From an uncultured Alphaproteobacteria bacterium (GTDB taxonomy: Bacteria; Pseudomonadota; Alphaproteobacteria; RF32; CAG-239): a DNA stretch of 64,000 bases. The stretch is taken from positions 124,001 to 188,000 of the forward strand of contig CAKQUE010000001.1 of NCBI GenBank assembly GCA_934277435.1, read 5' to 3'. Positions within the stretch are counted from its first letter, which is position 1, and the number at the start of each line of letters is the position of its first letter. The notes under the pieces are model-generated. The model saw only the letters and a program-made list of their open reading frames with translations, was not told the DNA's origin and did no database searches. This document shows, piece by piece, positions 8,940 through 18,381 of the stretch. A program made the translations under genes and the position numbers.

Positions 8940-10780
8940 TTTTTCAAATATCCTAAAATTGCGGTGACAGCTGCCGGTGTAACACCTTTAATACGAGCCG
9001 CCTCGCCTATGGTTTTAGGTTTTACAGTAGAAAAACGCTGTATCATTTCTGTAGAAAGACCACCAATTTTTGCATAGTCAATGTCATCGCGTATCTGGAG
9101 ATTTTCATCTCTTTTAAATACCGCGATATCCTCGTATTCTCTTTTTAAATATCCTGAGTACTTTGCATCAATTTCAACTTGTTCATAAACAGAATTATCT
9201 ACATCTTTGCATTCAGGAGCAATTTTTGTTATTGTTTCACGTGAAACATCTTGATAAGCAAGCAAATCCTTAAGATTCTTTTTTCCATTATGTTTTACAG
9301 TTATGCCCAAAGATTCAATTTCCGGATATGATACATATTTATTGAGGCAGAACTCATTAAACTTATTAATTTTTTCTTCTTTTGTTTTAAATACACTGTA
9401 TCTATTTTCTGAAACACATCCAATGTTATAGCCAAGCTCAGTTAGACGAGCATCAGCATTATCTGCGCGCAAAACCAAACGATATTCTGAGCGAGATGTA
9501 AACATTCTATACGGTTCATCAACACCTTTTGTAATCAAATCATCTACCATAACACCAATATAGCTTTGGCTGCGGTCAATTTTGAATTCTTTACCACGAT
9601 TAAGCGCAAATAAGGCTGCATTTACACCGGCAAGTAAACCTTGCGCTGCAGCTTCTTCATATCCGGTCGTGCCATTAATTTGTCCGGCTAAATATAATCC
9701 TTTAGACTTTTTAACAGCCAAACAATGATCAAGCTCTTGCGGGTTAACAAAATCATATTCAATAGCATAAGCGTAACGCAGAATCTCAACATTTTCCAAA
9801 CCCTTCATTGTATGAATAAATGCGTCTTGCACATCAGCCGGCAACGATGTAGAAATACCGTTAGGATAGACAACATTTGTTTCATATCCCTCAGGTTCCA
9901 AAAATATTTGATGCGATGTTCTGTCGGCAAAGCGAACAAGTTTATCTTCAATGCTTGGGCAATAGCGAGGCCCCTTACCCGTAATCAATCCAGAAAATAA
10001 TGCGCACTTAGAAAAATTATCCCGAATTATTTTATGTGTCGCCTCATTTGTATATGTTACGCCGCAATCAATTTGTTTATTAGAAAGATTGTTTGTTAAA
10101 AATGAAAATGGCACAGGATTTTCATCACCGGACTGTTTTTCTAAAATAGCCCAATTTATGGTATCACCATTTAAACGTGACGGTGTACCAGTTTTTAAAC
10201 GCCCAAGCTGCAAACCAAGAGACTTTAAATACGGTGTTACACCCGTGCAAGAAATATCCCCGACACGTCCACCGATTGAAGTTTGGTGGCCGGTAAACAT
10301 AACACCATTTAAAAATGTACCCGTAGTTAAAACTACAGCCTTGGCAAAAATTTCCGAAGCATCGGCAAGTTTAACACCGCAAACAATATTGTCTTTTATC
10401 AGTAGCCCCTCAACAGCCCCTTCTTTAATTTCCAAATTTGGAGTATCCTTCAGAGCCTGAAGCATATATTTTTTATACAATTCTCTATCAGCCTGAGCTC
10501 GAGGTCCGCGAACAGCTGGTCCTTTGGATAAATTCAGCATTCTAAATTGAATACCTGCTTTATCAATAACACGCCCCATTAAACCATCTAAAGCATCTAC
10601 TTCTCGAACTAAATGACCTTTTCCCAATCCACCAATAGCAGGATTACACGACATTTCGCCGATAGTAGAAATTTTATGGGTTACCAACAAAGTTTTGGCT
10701 CCGGTACGAGCAGCAGCGGCACAAGCTTCACAACCGGCATGACCTCCGCCAACAACAATCACATCATAACTATTATTCAT
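8936..10780 (-). CDS. mnmG: tRNA uridine-34 modification enzyme, FAD subunit
   Basis: MnmG (GidA), 614 residues, works with MnmE to make carboxymethylaminomethyl-uridine at the wobble position. The N-terminal FAD site VGGGHAGCEACAAAARTG, the motif GLGKGHLVREVDALDG and the family sequence DRELYKKYML are present. The C-terminal helical domain that binds MnmE and tRNA ends at AVTAILGYLKK. AGAGG precedes the ATG. A perfect parS lies within the gene at 9233-9248. Full length for the family. Confidence 0.97.
   Translation of the reverse strand: MNNSYDVIVVGGGHAGCEACAAAARTGAKTLLVTHKISTIGEMSCNPAIGGLGKGHLVREVDALDGLMGRVIDKAGIQFRMLNLSKGPAVRGPRAQADRELYKKYMLQALKDTPNLEIKEGAVEGLLIKDNIVCGVKLADASEIFAKAVVLTTGTFLNGVMFTGHQTSIGGRVGDISCTGVTPYLKSLGLQLGRLKTGTPSRLNGDTINWAILEKQSGDENPVPFSFLTNNLSNKQIDCGVTYTNEATHKIIRDNFSKCALFSGLITGKGPRYCPSIEDKLVRFADRTSHQIFLEPEGYETNVVYPNGISTSLPADVQDAFIHTMKGLENVEILRYAYAIEYDFVNPQELDHCLAVKKSKGLYLAGQINGTTGYEEAAAQGLLAGVNAALFALNRGKEFKIDRSQSYIGVMVDDLITKGVDEPYRMFTSRSEYRLVLRADNADARLTELGYNIGCVSENRYSVFKTKEEKINKFNEFCLNKYVSYPEIESLGITVKHNGKKNLKDLLAYQDVSRETITKIAPECKDVDNSVYEQVEIDAKYSGYLKREYEDIAVFKRDENLQIRDDIDYAKIGGLSTEMIQRFSTVKPKTIGEAARIKGVTPAAVTAILGYLKK
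9233..9248. promoter_or_regulatory. parS site 2 (in mnmG)
   Basis: A perfect TGTTTCACGTGAAACA inside mnmG. It encodes the VSRET part of the protein in the same frame as in rsmG, so the DNA site dictates the same peptide in both genes. Confidence 0.95.
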
Positions 10781-10833
10781 TTTTGCCTCTAAATTTTTCT
10801 TTCAATAAAACACAAAAAGAGAATAAATGCAAA

Positions 10834-10873
10834 TTAAAATACGCTGTATAAATTTAAATACAGCGTATTTTTT
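10834..10873 (-). terminator. Long hairpin after mnmE
   Basis: A perfect 14-bp inverted repeat AAAATACGCTGTAT (10836-10849) / ATACAGCGTATTTT (10858-10871) in the 123 bases between mnmE and mnmG. The T-run is weak on the minus strand and stronger on the plus strand, so it may act as a terminator or as a message-stabilising end. Confidence 0.55.
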
Positions 10874-10903
10874 ATATAAAAATTTTAAATACATTGTGTT
10901 TTG

Positions 10904-12247
10904 TTATTTACCTATACAAAAACTACTAAATATTTTATCTAAAATCTCATCAACTTCTACCTGTCCTGTTATTTTTCCTATTGCCCGACAAGCTAGACGA
11001 ATATCTTCGGCAGACAACTCTATTTCTTTTTGAAGATTAAAACGAGTCAAATTTTCCAAACATTCAATTAACGACTCTTTATAGCGTTGACGGGTTATAA
11101 GCTGAGCCGCACCTTTTTCATACATATTTTGAAAAGATTCGTATATTTTATCAGTCAAAATATTTATACCTTTATTTTCTTTGACTGATATTAATACGCA
11201 GCCAGCTGCTCGCAATTTATTTTCTAATTCGATAGAAATTTTATCACTCTTATTGGCAACCAACAAATAAGGAACCTCTGCCGATTTTATATATGAAGAA
11301 AAAATTTCCGGCGTATCATTTTGTGCATCAAACATAAACAAACAAAAATCTGCTTCTGCAATTTTATCCTTTGCAAGCTCAACCCCTATTTGTTCAATTT
11401 TATCATCAGATTCACGCAAACCTGCAGTATCTGTGAAGATGACAGGGAAACCTTTTAAATCAACATAAGCTTCAATAACATCACGGGTTGTTCCGGCAAT
11501 ATCCGAAACTATCGCCACATTCCGTTTAACAATAGAATTTATCAAACTCGATTTACCAGCATTTGTTGGTCCGGCTATAACAACCTTAAAACCATCACGC
11601 AAGCGTTCCTCTATATTATTATGTTGCAAATGGCTTTTTATTTCTTCCACGATTTTAAATACATTGTTTTCAATTTTAAATACAGTGTCCTGAGGTATAT
11701 TTTCATCTGGAAAATCAATATAAGCTTCTATGTATGATAAAACAGAGACCAAACGACTCCGCCAGTCATTATATATATCAAATAATGTTCCACCCATTTG
11801 TTGCAAAGCAACCTTTTGCTGCAATGAGGTTTCGGCGTCTATCAAATCGGCCAAGCCATCAGCCTCCGTTAAATCCATTTTACCACTATAAAACGAGCGC
11901 CGAGAAAATTCCCCCGGCTCTGCCAAGCGAAAATCCGGCAAAACAGACAAAGCGTCTAAAAAACTGCGAATAACAGCCTTAGAACCATGGCAATTTATTT
12001 CAACAGTATCCTCTCCCGTAAAAGAAGCTGGAGCTTTAAAAGCAACCACCAATGAATTATCTAATGTTTCACGTGAAACAGGATTATAAAATTTGGTTAA
12101 ATACATTTTACGGCTGACAAGTTTAGAAATATTTAAATCCGTCATTTTAGAAATAACATCAAAAGCCCTGGCACCGGAAATACGAATTACAGCAATCCCA
12201 GATTTTCCAAACACCGTAGATAAAGCGTATATTGTTTTATTATCCAT
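10904..12247 (-). CDS. mnmE: tRNA modification GTPase MnmE
   Basis: MnmE (TrmE), partner of MnmG. The N-terminal tetrahydrofolate-binding domain begins IYALSTVFGKSGIAVIRISG. The G domain has the P-loop GPTNAGKSSLIN, DTAGLRESDD and NKSD, and the protein ends with the family's C-terminal CIGK. Start: an ATG three codons upstream (12256) directly abuts AAGGA, leaving no spacing, so the ATG at 12247, nine bases from that site, is preferred. The gene holds the third parS. The 145 bases upstream are AT-rich with no promoter I would defend. Confidence 0.96.
   Translation of the reverse strand: MDNKTIYALSTVFGKSGIAVIRISGARAFDVISKMTDLNISKLVSRKMYLTKFYNPVSRETLDNSLVVAFKAPASFTGEDTVEINCHGSKAVIRSFLDALSVLPDFRLAEPGEFSRRSFYSGKMDLTEADGLADLIDAETSLQQKVALQQMGGTLFDIYNDWRSRLVSVLSYIEAYIDFPDENIPQDTVFKIENNVFKIVEEIKSHLQHNNIEERLRDGFKVVIAGPTNAGKSSLINSIVKRNVAIVSDIAGTTRDVIEAYVDLKGFPVIFTDTAGLRESDDKIEQIGVELAKDKIAEADFCLFMFDAQNDTPEIFSSYIKSAEVPYLLVANKSDKISIELENKLRAAGCVLISVKENKGINILTDKIYESFQNMYEKGAAQLITRQRYKESLIECLENLTRFNLQKEIELSAEDIRLACRAIGKITGQVEVDEILDKIFSSFCIGK
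12065..12080. promoter_or_regulatory. parS site 3 (in mnmE)
   Basis: A perfect TGTTTCACGTGAAACA inside mnmE, again read as VSRET. Together the three sites span about 4 kb. Confidence 0.95.
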
Positions 12248-12401
12248 TACAAACATTCCTTAGACGATAAATATTGCAAAATCAAAAATAAGGCCATTTT
12301 TTTGACCATAGATAGACTTTTTACCATTTTGTGACACTCTATTCATTTTTTATTTAATTTGTTATTCTAAACGCATTTAATGAAGACATTTTTTTAGCTA
12401 T

Positions 12402-14351
12402 TCAGCGACCGGAATTTATTTTTTTATTCAATATTTGCTGCGAATATGTATTTTTCACAGATTGATTCTGCCCAATAGATTGCTGACACTTTTTTAAATC
12501 TTCTGCCGGAATACCTCTTAAAGTTTTTAGCTGTGACAAATCTTTTGGTAAAGCACCTTTCATTTGTCGATTATTATTAACACAAGCAACATATAATTTC
12601 AAGGCTTGTTCTTTAGTTAAAGTATCCTTAAAAATTACCGGTTTATTTTTATTGCTAGGCTCTTTTAATAATTTGACGTAAACATCATAATCAGCATCAC
12701 GCGACAACTCAACTTTGTCTTTGTCCGTATAGCGAACTTTACTGTTATTTATAGCAAAACTATATTCATTTTGATTGTTTGACAATTCATTATAACCTTC
12801 AACTTTTGACCAATACTGTTTTAAATTTTTACTCCACTCAGCAGGCTGTGAATTTGTTGAGTTGTTTGTATTTTCGTTTGGCAATGCCTTTTCTTCAGCC
12901 AATAAAGAAATATCCATACCATTTATTTTATTGATAAACTGCGGTTTATGCAAATTATCACGCATAATACTTTTGGCTACAGGCACTAAATCCGCATCAA
13001 TTTTTCCACTTGTTACATCGCGGTTATACTCGGCCAAACGCCGTGTTAATTTTTGCTCGCATGGCTCTATAATATTTTTGCGATTATCTTCATTAATATA
13101 AACTTCCTGCGCAGACGTTATATACGGAGTAAAATTTGTTTCTTCAAAGGCTTTTGTTTGCGGATTATACAAACGAAAACGATATAACAACGAACGATAG
13201 AGAAAATATTCGCTTCTATCATTATCCAAAGGCACCGACAAAGGAACCCTTTGCATTTCTAAATCCATATTTTTTTTGAATTGCTTTGCATCATAATTTT
13301 TGCGATGATTTTGCTCAAAGGCATTAAAAGCCGTTTCCAGCAAAACATCTGGCTTACGTACCAGATCAAAGCGTTTATCTTCAGGTAAAGCCAATAACGT
13401 TTTTACCAACTTTCGGCTTTCTGCATCAAACATAGATGTATCGTTTGGGTTTCCTTTTTGCACATACATATTAGCCGCATTAATAACTTGCGATAAATAG
13501 GCACTGCGCTCATCTTCAACATGCAAGCGATAATAATCTTCAACGGACAAGCGTTTTGCTGATTTTTTTAGACCTACGCCAGCTAATAAAGCTTCATTTT
13601 TTATATGAGTCAATTCATGCTTTAAGGATAGCACTCGATGAGAAACAATACTATACTCACCAGCATAAATCTTAAATAAGCTCCGCTCTTTAGGATTTGT
13701 TATTTTAGACACAAAGTGATGGATACTCAAAGACGGCCATTTTTTATGAGTTTTGTTCCATGAATCAATTAGTTTGTTAATTGTCACAAATTCTTGCGGC
13801 GGAAAGCGAAAATGATTTCTAACAAAATTAATTTTGCGCTCTTTATTATAAACTGTAGCTCGTCTTAATTTAAAATCTTTTATTTTATATTCATTTTCAG
13901 CGGCATCAAACACAATATCATAAACATCATCCTGAGCTTCTATATTAAAGCCTAAATTTTTTATTAAAGAAGGAATTTCTGTGTCTGGAATACTATTATC
14001 AAAGTGCAAAACATTGGGCTGATTTGCAATATATGCTGGATAATTATTTGTATTTAATTCATTTTTATAGTTATTAATACGTTTATCCAAATTAGAATGC
14101 GATATCTCTACTTCTAAAAAAGTTGTATTATCAGAATCCAGCTGATTAAACAGCTCTTTTTCAAAAGAACTGGCTGTACCCGAAGATGCATAGCTGTTAT
14201 AGCGATTCATAAAATCTGTAAAACTAACGCTTTCACAAAATCGCTGATATTGTAATTTTTTACGTTTTTTTTCCGCTTCATTCTGATATTCTACATCTAA
14301 AACAACAATATGATTGTCAGCGGTTGCAACTAGTAACTTTTCTGTAGCCAT
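12402..14351 (-). CDS. Unknown 649-residue protein with a HELTH zinc-protease motif
   Basis: I do not recognise this protein as a named family. It has no signal peptide or membrane segment. Residues 245-249 are HELTH within SLKHELTHIKNEAL, the HExxH zinc-peptidase signature. About 30 residues on is EDERSAY (279-285), the position and style of a third Glu ligand in gluzincin-like enzymes. The rest is hydrophilic with an Asn/Ser-rich stretch at about 500-515 and a polar C-terminus. AGGA lies 8 bases before the ATG. It follows a Cys-containing partner gene by 62 bases and precedes mnmE. A cytosolic metalloprotease, perhaps acting on the body of the bacterium or delivered outside without a signal, is a hypothesis. 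Confidence 0.65.
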   Translation of the reverse strand: MATEKLLVATADNHIVVLDVEYQNEAEKKRKKLQYQRFCESVSFTDFMNRYNSYASSGTASSFEKELFNQLDSDNTTFLEVEISHSNLDKRINNYKNELNTNNYPAYIANQPNVLHFDNSIPDTEIPSLIKNLGFNIEAQDDVYDIVFDAAENEYKIKDFKLRRATVYNKERKINFVRNHFRFPPQEFVTINKLIDSWNKTHKKWPSLSIHHFVSKITNPKERSLFKIYAGEYSIVSHRVLSLKHELTHIKNEALLAGVGLKKSAKRLSVEDYYRLHVEDERSAYLSQVINAANMYVQKGNPNDTSMFDAESRKLVKTLLALPEDKRFDLVRKPDVLLETAFNAFEQNHRKNYDAKQFKKNMDLEMQRVPLSVPLDNDRSEYFLYRSLLYRFRLYNPQTKAFEETNFTPYITSAQEVYINEDNRKNIIEPCEQKLTRRLAEYNRDVTSGKIDADLVPVAKSIMRDNLHKPQFINKINGMDISLLAEEKALPNENTNNSTNSQPAEWSKNLKQYWSKVEGYNELSNNQNEYSFAINNSKVRYTDKDKVELSRDADYDVYVKLLKEPSNKNKPVIFKDTLTKEQALKLYVACVNNNRQMKGALPKDLSQLKTLRGIPAEDLKKCQQSIGQNQSVKNTYSQQILNKKINSGR

Positions 14352-14413
14352 CTATATAATCCTGTTTTGTCTTTTTGTAAGACTAGCACATTTTTGACAA
14401 AAAATCAACAGAA

Positions 14414-14980
14414 TTAAGCATTAACATTCTCGCGTCCAGACACAACTTTTTGCAGAGATTTTTGATATTCTTGGTAATGCAAATCAAGCTCTCGACGAAT
14501 ATTGCGCAGCAAAGAATCGTCTTTAGGAGCCTTATCTATAGCCTGCAGCAAAGAAAGTCCGCCTTTGCTTTTCAACACCGACAACATCATACTGCGCTCG
14601 GTATTGTCCAAAACCATAAACAGATTGATAACCAAATTTTTCAAATAGGTATTTCCTTCCAAAGGTGGTCTATCTCCGTATTTATCTGTCAAAAAAGCCG
14701 CAAATTTTTGGCGCAGCGCTTCTTCTTCACGATGCTTTCCTAACTCAATCTCGTTATGCTTAATAACAGCATTTTGCCACATCTGAATGCGATTATCCAA
14801 AGTTAGCCCCAATGATTTATATGATGCCATTCTTTGTTCTGGATTCAAACAATCTTCACATTTTTGGGGCAATGACGCAACTTGTTGTAAAGAACGTTTA
14901 AACAACTCGCAAAAAGTATTATTAGCCTTCAAAAAAGGACAATATTCCGGACATTTCTTATTAACTTCATTTTCAGACAT
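14414..14980 (-). CDS. Unknown Cys-containing cytosolic protein
   Basis: A 188-residue protein not assigned to a family. The N-terminus has cysteines at about 10, 14, 24, 40 and 43 (KKCPEYCPF, FCELF, KCEDCLN), a pattern able to bind a metal. The remainder is helical and charged. AAGGAG precedes the ATG. It lies 62 bases upstream of the HELTH-motif gene on the same strand, so the two are likely expressed together and may work together; nothing in the sequence shows how. Confidence 0.65.
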   Translation of the reverse strand: MSENEVNKKCPEYCPFLKANNTFCELFKRSLQQVASLPQKCEDCLNPEQRMASYKSLGLTLDNRIQMWQNAVIKHNEIELGKHREEEALRQKFAAFLTDKYGDRPPLEGNTYLKNLVINLFMVLDNTERSMMLSVLKSKGGLSLLQAIDKAPKDDSLLRNIRRELDLHYQEYQKSLQKVVSGRENVNA

Positions 14981-15032
14981 GATATGGCTTCTCCTTTGCT
15001 AAAGATTAACGCAAAAAAGCTTAAATTTCAAT

Positions 15033-15061
15033 AAATAAAGCGCCTTTATGGCGCTTTATTT
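15033..15061 (-). terminator. Terminator of typA
   Basis: An 8-bp perfect stem AAAGCGCC (15037-15044) / GGCGCTTT (15050-15057) just after the typA stop, followed on the minus strand by a short AT-rich run. Confidence 0.75.
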
Positions 15062-16885
15062 TTACTCAACAGATTCTGGCTTTGCTCGCTTACGCGCAAT
15101 CGGGTCCAAAATACGCTTTCTTAAACGCAATGATTTTGGCGTAACTTCCAAAAGCTCATCAGATTGAATATAAGCCAAAGCTTGTTCCAAACTAAGTTTA
15201 CGCGGCGGAATAAGGTCAATAGCCTCATCTTTACCGGCAGCGCGGATATTTGTCAGCTGTTTAGACTTGGTCGGATTAACTTCAATATCGTTATATTTTG
15301 TGTGTTCACCGATAATCATACCCACATAAACCGGACTGTTATGTTCTATAAACATTGGACCGCGGTCTTGCAATTTCCACAACGAATAAGCAATTGCCTG
15401 CCCGTTTTCACTGGAAATCATAACACCGTTGCGACGGTCTTCAATTTCACCTTTATACGGTTCAAAAGCATAGAAAATACGGTTCATAACACCGGTACCG
15501 CGGGTATCTGTCAAAAACTCGGAATGATAGCCGATTAAACCGCGGGAAGGAGCATGGAAAATCAAGCGAACTTTATTACCAACTTGAGACGGAATCATTT
15601 CTACCAATTCAGCACGGCGTTTGCTTAATTTTTCTACCACTGCGCCTGAAAATTCTTCATCAACATCAACCACAACTTCTTCAACCGGCTCTAAAAGCTG
15701 GCCATTTTCATCACGTTTCATAATAACGCGCGGACGAGAAATTGAAAGTTCAAAGCCTTCACGGCGCATGGTTTCAATCAAAACACCAAGCTGCAACTCT
15801 CCTCGACCGGCAACTTCAAAAGTATCAGAGTTATCGGTACGGGAAATTTTCAAAGCAATATTGCCTTCAGCCTCTTTTTCCAAACGCGCCCAAATCACGC
15901 GAGAAGTTACTTTATCACCTTCCTTACCGGCTAACGGAGAATCATTTACCGAAAATGTCATCGCTAATGTCGGCGGGTCAATCGGCTGAGCTTTGATAAA
16001 GTCTTTTACATCTACTTCCGGTGCGCAGATAGTGTCGGCCACAGTGCCTTTAACAATACCGGCCACCGCAACAATATCACCAGCGTGAGCCGCGTCTAAA
16101 GCCTCGCGTTCCAAACCTTTATAAGCCATAATTTTAGTAATCTTAGCACGCTCAACTTCGCCATGCTCGTTGATAACTTTTACAGGGTCGTTAACTTTTA
16201 CGCTACCGCTTTGAATTTTACCGGTCAAAATACGGCCGACAAATTTATCAGATTCCAACGTTGTCGCCAACATTCTAAAAGGTTTATCAGGCTCGCAAAC
16301 AGGTTCACTAACATAAGATAAAATAGTTTCAAACAACGGAGTCAAATCTTTATGTTCATCAGCCAAATCGCGAACAGCCCAGCCATTGCGTCCTGAAGCG
16401 TACAAAACAGGGAAATCCAACTGCTCATCATTAGCATTCAAGCTGACAAACAAATCAAAGATTTCATTCAAAACTTCGTCCGGACGAGCATCTGGTTTAT
16501 CTGCCTTATTAATAACAACGATAGGTTTTAAGCCAATTTTCAATGCCTTGCCCAAAACGAATTTAGTTTGCGGCATTGGTCCTTCTGAAGAGTCAACCAG
16601 CAGTACAACGCCATCAACCATAGATAAAATACGCTCAACTTCACCACCAAAATCAGCGTGTCCCGGAGTGTCTACAATGTTTATATGAGTACCATGCCAA
16701 TCAACAGAAGTGCATTTAGAAAGAATTGTAATACCTCTTTCACGCTCCAATGCGTTACTATCCATAGCGCAGTCAGCTACTTTTTGATTATCGCGGAATG
16801 TACCGCTTTGGCGCAACAGCCCGTCAACCAAAGTCGTTTTACCGTGGTCAACGTGAGCTATAATGGCAATATTTCTCATACTCAT
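15062..16885 (-). CDS. typA: Ribosome-associated translational GTPase TypA/BipA
   Basis: A 607-residue elongation-factor-like GTPase that binds 70S ribosomes and supports 50S assembly and growth under stress. G motifs are clear: AHVDHGKTTLVDGLL near residue 10, DTPGHADFGGEVER and NKADKPDARPDEV. EF-G-like domains III and V follow and the C-terminal BipA domain carries the GLIGYHSEFLTDTRGTG region. The length is normal. It is a single-gene unit with its own terminator. The upstream 128 bases are AT-rich with no clear promoter. Confidence 0.97.
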   Translation of the reverse strand: MSMRNIAIIAHVDHGKTTLVDGLLRQSGTFRDNQKVADCAMDSNALERERGITILSKCTSVDWHGTHINIVDTPGHADFGGEVERILSMVDGVVLLVDSSEGPMPQTKFVLGKALKIGLKPIVVINKADKPDARPDEVLNEIFDLFVSLNANDEQLDFPVLYASGRNGWAVRDLADEHKDLTPLFETILSYVSEPVCEPDKPFRMLATTLESDKFVGRILTGKIQSGSVKVNDPVKVINEHGEVERAKITKIMAYKGLEREALDAAHAGDIVAVAGIVKGTVADTICAPEVDVKDFIKAQPIDPPTLAMTFSVNDSPLAGKEGDKVTSRVIWARLEKEAEGNIALKISRTDNSDTFEVAGRGELQLGVLIETMRREGFELSISRPRVIMKRDENGQLLEPVEEVVVDVDEEFSGAVVEKLSKRRAELVEMIPSQVGNKVRLIFHAPSRGLIGYHSEFLTDTRGTGVMNRIFYAFEPYKGEIEDRRNGVMISSENGQAIAYSLWKLQDRGPMFIEHNSPVYVGMIIGEHTKYNDIEVNPTKSKQLTNIRAAGKDEAIDLIPPRKLSLEQALAYIQSDELLEVTPKSLRLRKRILDPIARKRAKPESVE

Positions 16886-17013
16886 TAATTTTTCCTTTTT
16901 TTAAATCTCCACAAAAAAGCTGCGCAGAAAACACTATCCACGTGCTTAAAGTCGCCTAACAATAGCGCATTTTTTTAAAATTTCAAGAGTTTTTAATCTT
17001 TATTTTTAAGTAG

Positions 17014-18381
17014 TTAACGATAAAAAATTCTTTCCACTGCTTTAATATCAGCCGGAGAAACATAAACAATCAGCTTATCATCTTCTTTTATTTGATAATC
17101 TGTTGGATTATATATAAATTCATTGCCTTGATATATGGCTAAAACAGCGCTGTTTTCCGGCATTTGCAGGTCTTTTATGGACTGACCGACGTTGCTGCTG
17201 TCGTCACCTAATCTTATTTCCCAAATTTCGCCCATTTCACGTCCCAAGGCATAAGCCTCATTAATCCGCGCCCGCCGTAAATATTGCAAAATACCAGAAA
17301 TTGTTATAACTGAACGGTCGATAATAGTATTATTACGAATATTTGTCGCCAATAAATTATATTCCTTTGAATTTATCAAAGAAACAGCTTGCGTATCCTT
17401 ATTTTTTGAAGCCAGCAAAGAAATCAACAAGTTATCCTTGTCATTTTCTGTCACCGCAACACTTATATCGGCCGACGAAAATCCAGCATCTTCCAAAATG
17501 CGGTCGCTCATCATTTCTCCGGCAATAACAGATGTTTTGTTTAAATGCTCGGCTAATTTATGAGCTTTGTCAACATTGCTTTCAACAACACTACAGCTAA
17601 TCACATTATCATCATTTTCTAATTGCGACGACATATAATAAGAAATAGCATTAGCGCCAAAAATAACGGTTTTTTCATAAGGGTTATGGTCTACCCCGAA
17701 CAAACGCATAACATCAATATTGCGCTCGGGCTGACAAGCCATGTAGATAACGTCATTTCTTTGCAGATAAACATCATCTTCATTTACTAAAATTCGGTGA
17801 TTTCCCCTCAAAATCATTACCACTGCTGCCGATAGTTCTGCTAATTTGCTGTTAATGTGTTTTAGTGAAAATTTCATAAAAGGAATATCTGTATCCTTTT
17901 GTTTAAAGCTGAAAATATTCAAATTTCCATTCAAAAAAGGATAAACGGCCATACTACCCGGAAGCTTGTATAAGCCCAGTAAAAACTTAGCTATTTCAAT
18001 ATCCGGTGTAATAACCAAATCAACCGGCAGGCTTTTTTCGTTATATAATTTATTCCAAAGCGGATTCAAAAAATATTGCGAATCGACACGGGCAATTTTG
18101 CGAGGAACGCCAAATAGGGTGTAGGCAACCTGACAAGCTACTAAATTGACCTCATCATTTTCGGTCACAGCAATAAGCATATCCGCTTTTTTCATACCAA
18201 CAGACTCTTGAATATCCGGATTTGATATAGAGCCTTTTACCGGCTGAATATCATATTCTTTGGCTATATCATCCAACTTGGCTGCGTCTTTATCCACAAC
18301 AACAATATCATTGTTACCCAAGCTTAAATAGCCGACTAAACTTTTACCGACACTTGAAGCTCCGCCAATTACAATTTTCAT
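17014..18381 (-). CDS. trkA: Trk potassium uptake regulator TrkA
   Basis: A 455-residue peripheral membrane protein that gates Trk/Ktr potassium channels in response to nucleotides. It has two tandem RCK units. The first begins with a Rossmann motif (GGASSVGKSLVGYL) and includes VVVDKD. The second starts near residue 230 with VIFGANAISYYMSSQL. Each is followed by a TrkA-C domain (for example IWEIRLGDDSSNVGQSIKDL). The membrane partner TrkH is not in the window. The ATG overlaps the end of the dus gene by 4 bases, so the two are co-translated. Confidence 0.92.
   Translation of the reverse strand: MKIVIGGASSVGKSLVGYLSLGNNDIVVVDKDAAKLDDIAKEYDIQPVKGSISNPDIQESVGMKKADMLIAVTENDEVNLVACQVAYTLFGVPRKIARVDSQYFLNPLWNKLYNEKSLPVDLVITPDIEIAKFLLGLYKLPGSMAVYPFLNGNLNIFSFKQKDTDIPFMKFSLKHINSKLAELSAAVVMILRGNHRILVNEDDVYLQRNDVIYMACQPERNIDVMRLFGVDHNPYEKTVIFGANAISYYMSSQLENDDNVISCSVVESNVDKAHKLAEHLNKTSVIAGEMMSDRILEDAGFSSADISVAVTENDKDNLLISLLASKNKDTQAVSLINSKEYNLLATNIRNNTIIDRSVITISGILQYLRRARINEAYALGREMGEIWEIRLGDDSSNVGQSIKDLQMPENSAVLAIYQGNEFIYNPTDYQIKEDDKLIVYVSPADIKAVERIFYR

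Noticed and set aside
14450..16888. Long plus-strand open frames inside typA and the Cys-protein gene
   Set aside because: They are shadows of well-supported minus-strand genes.
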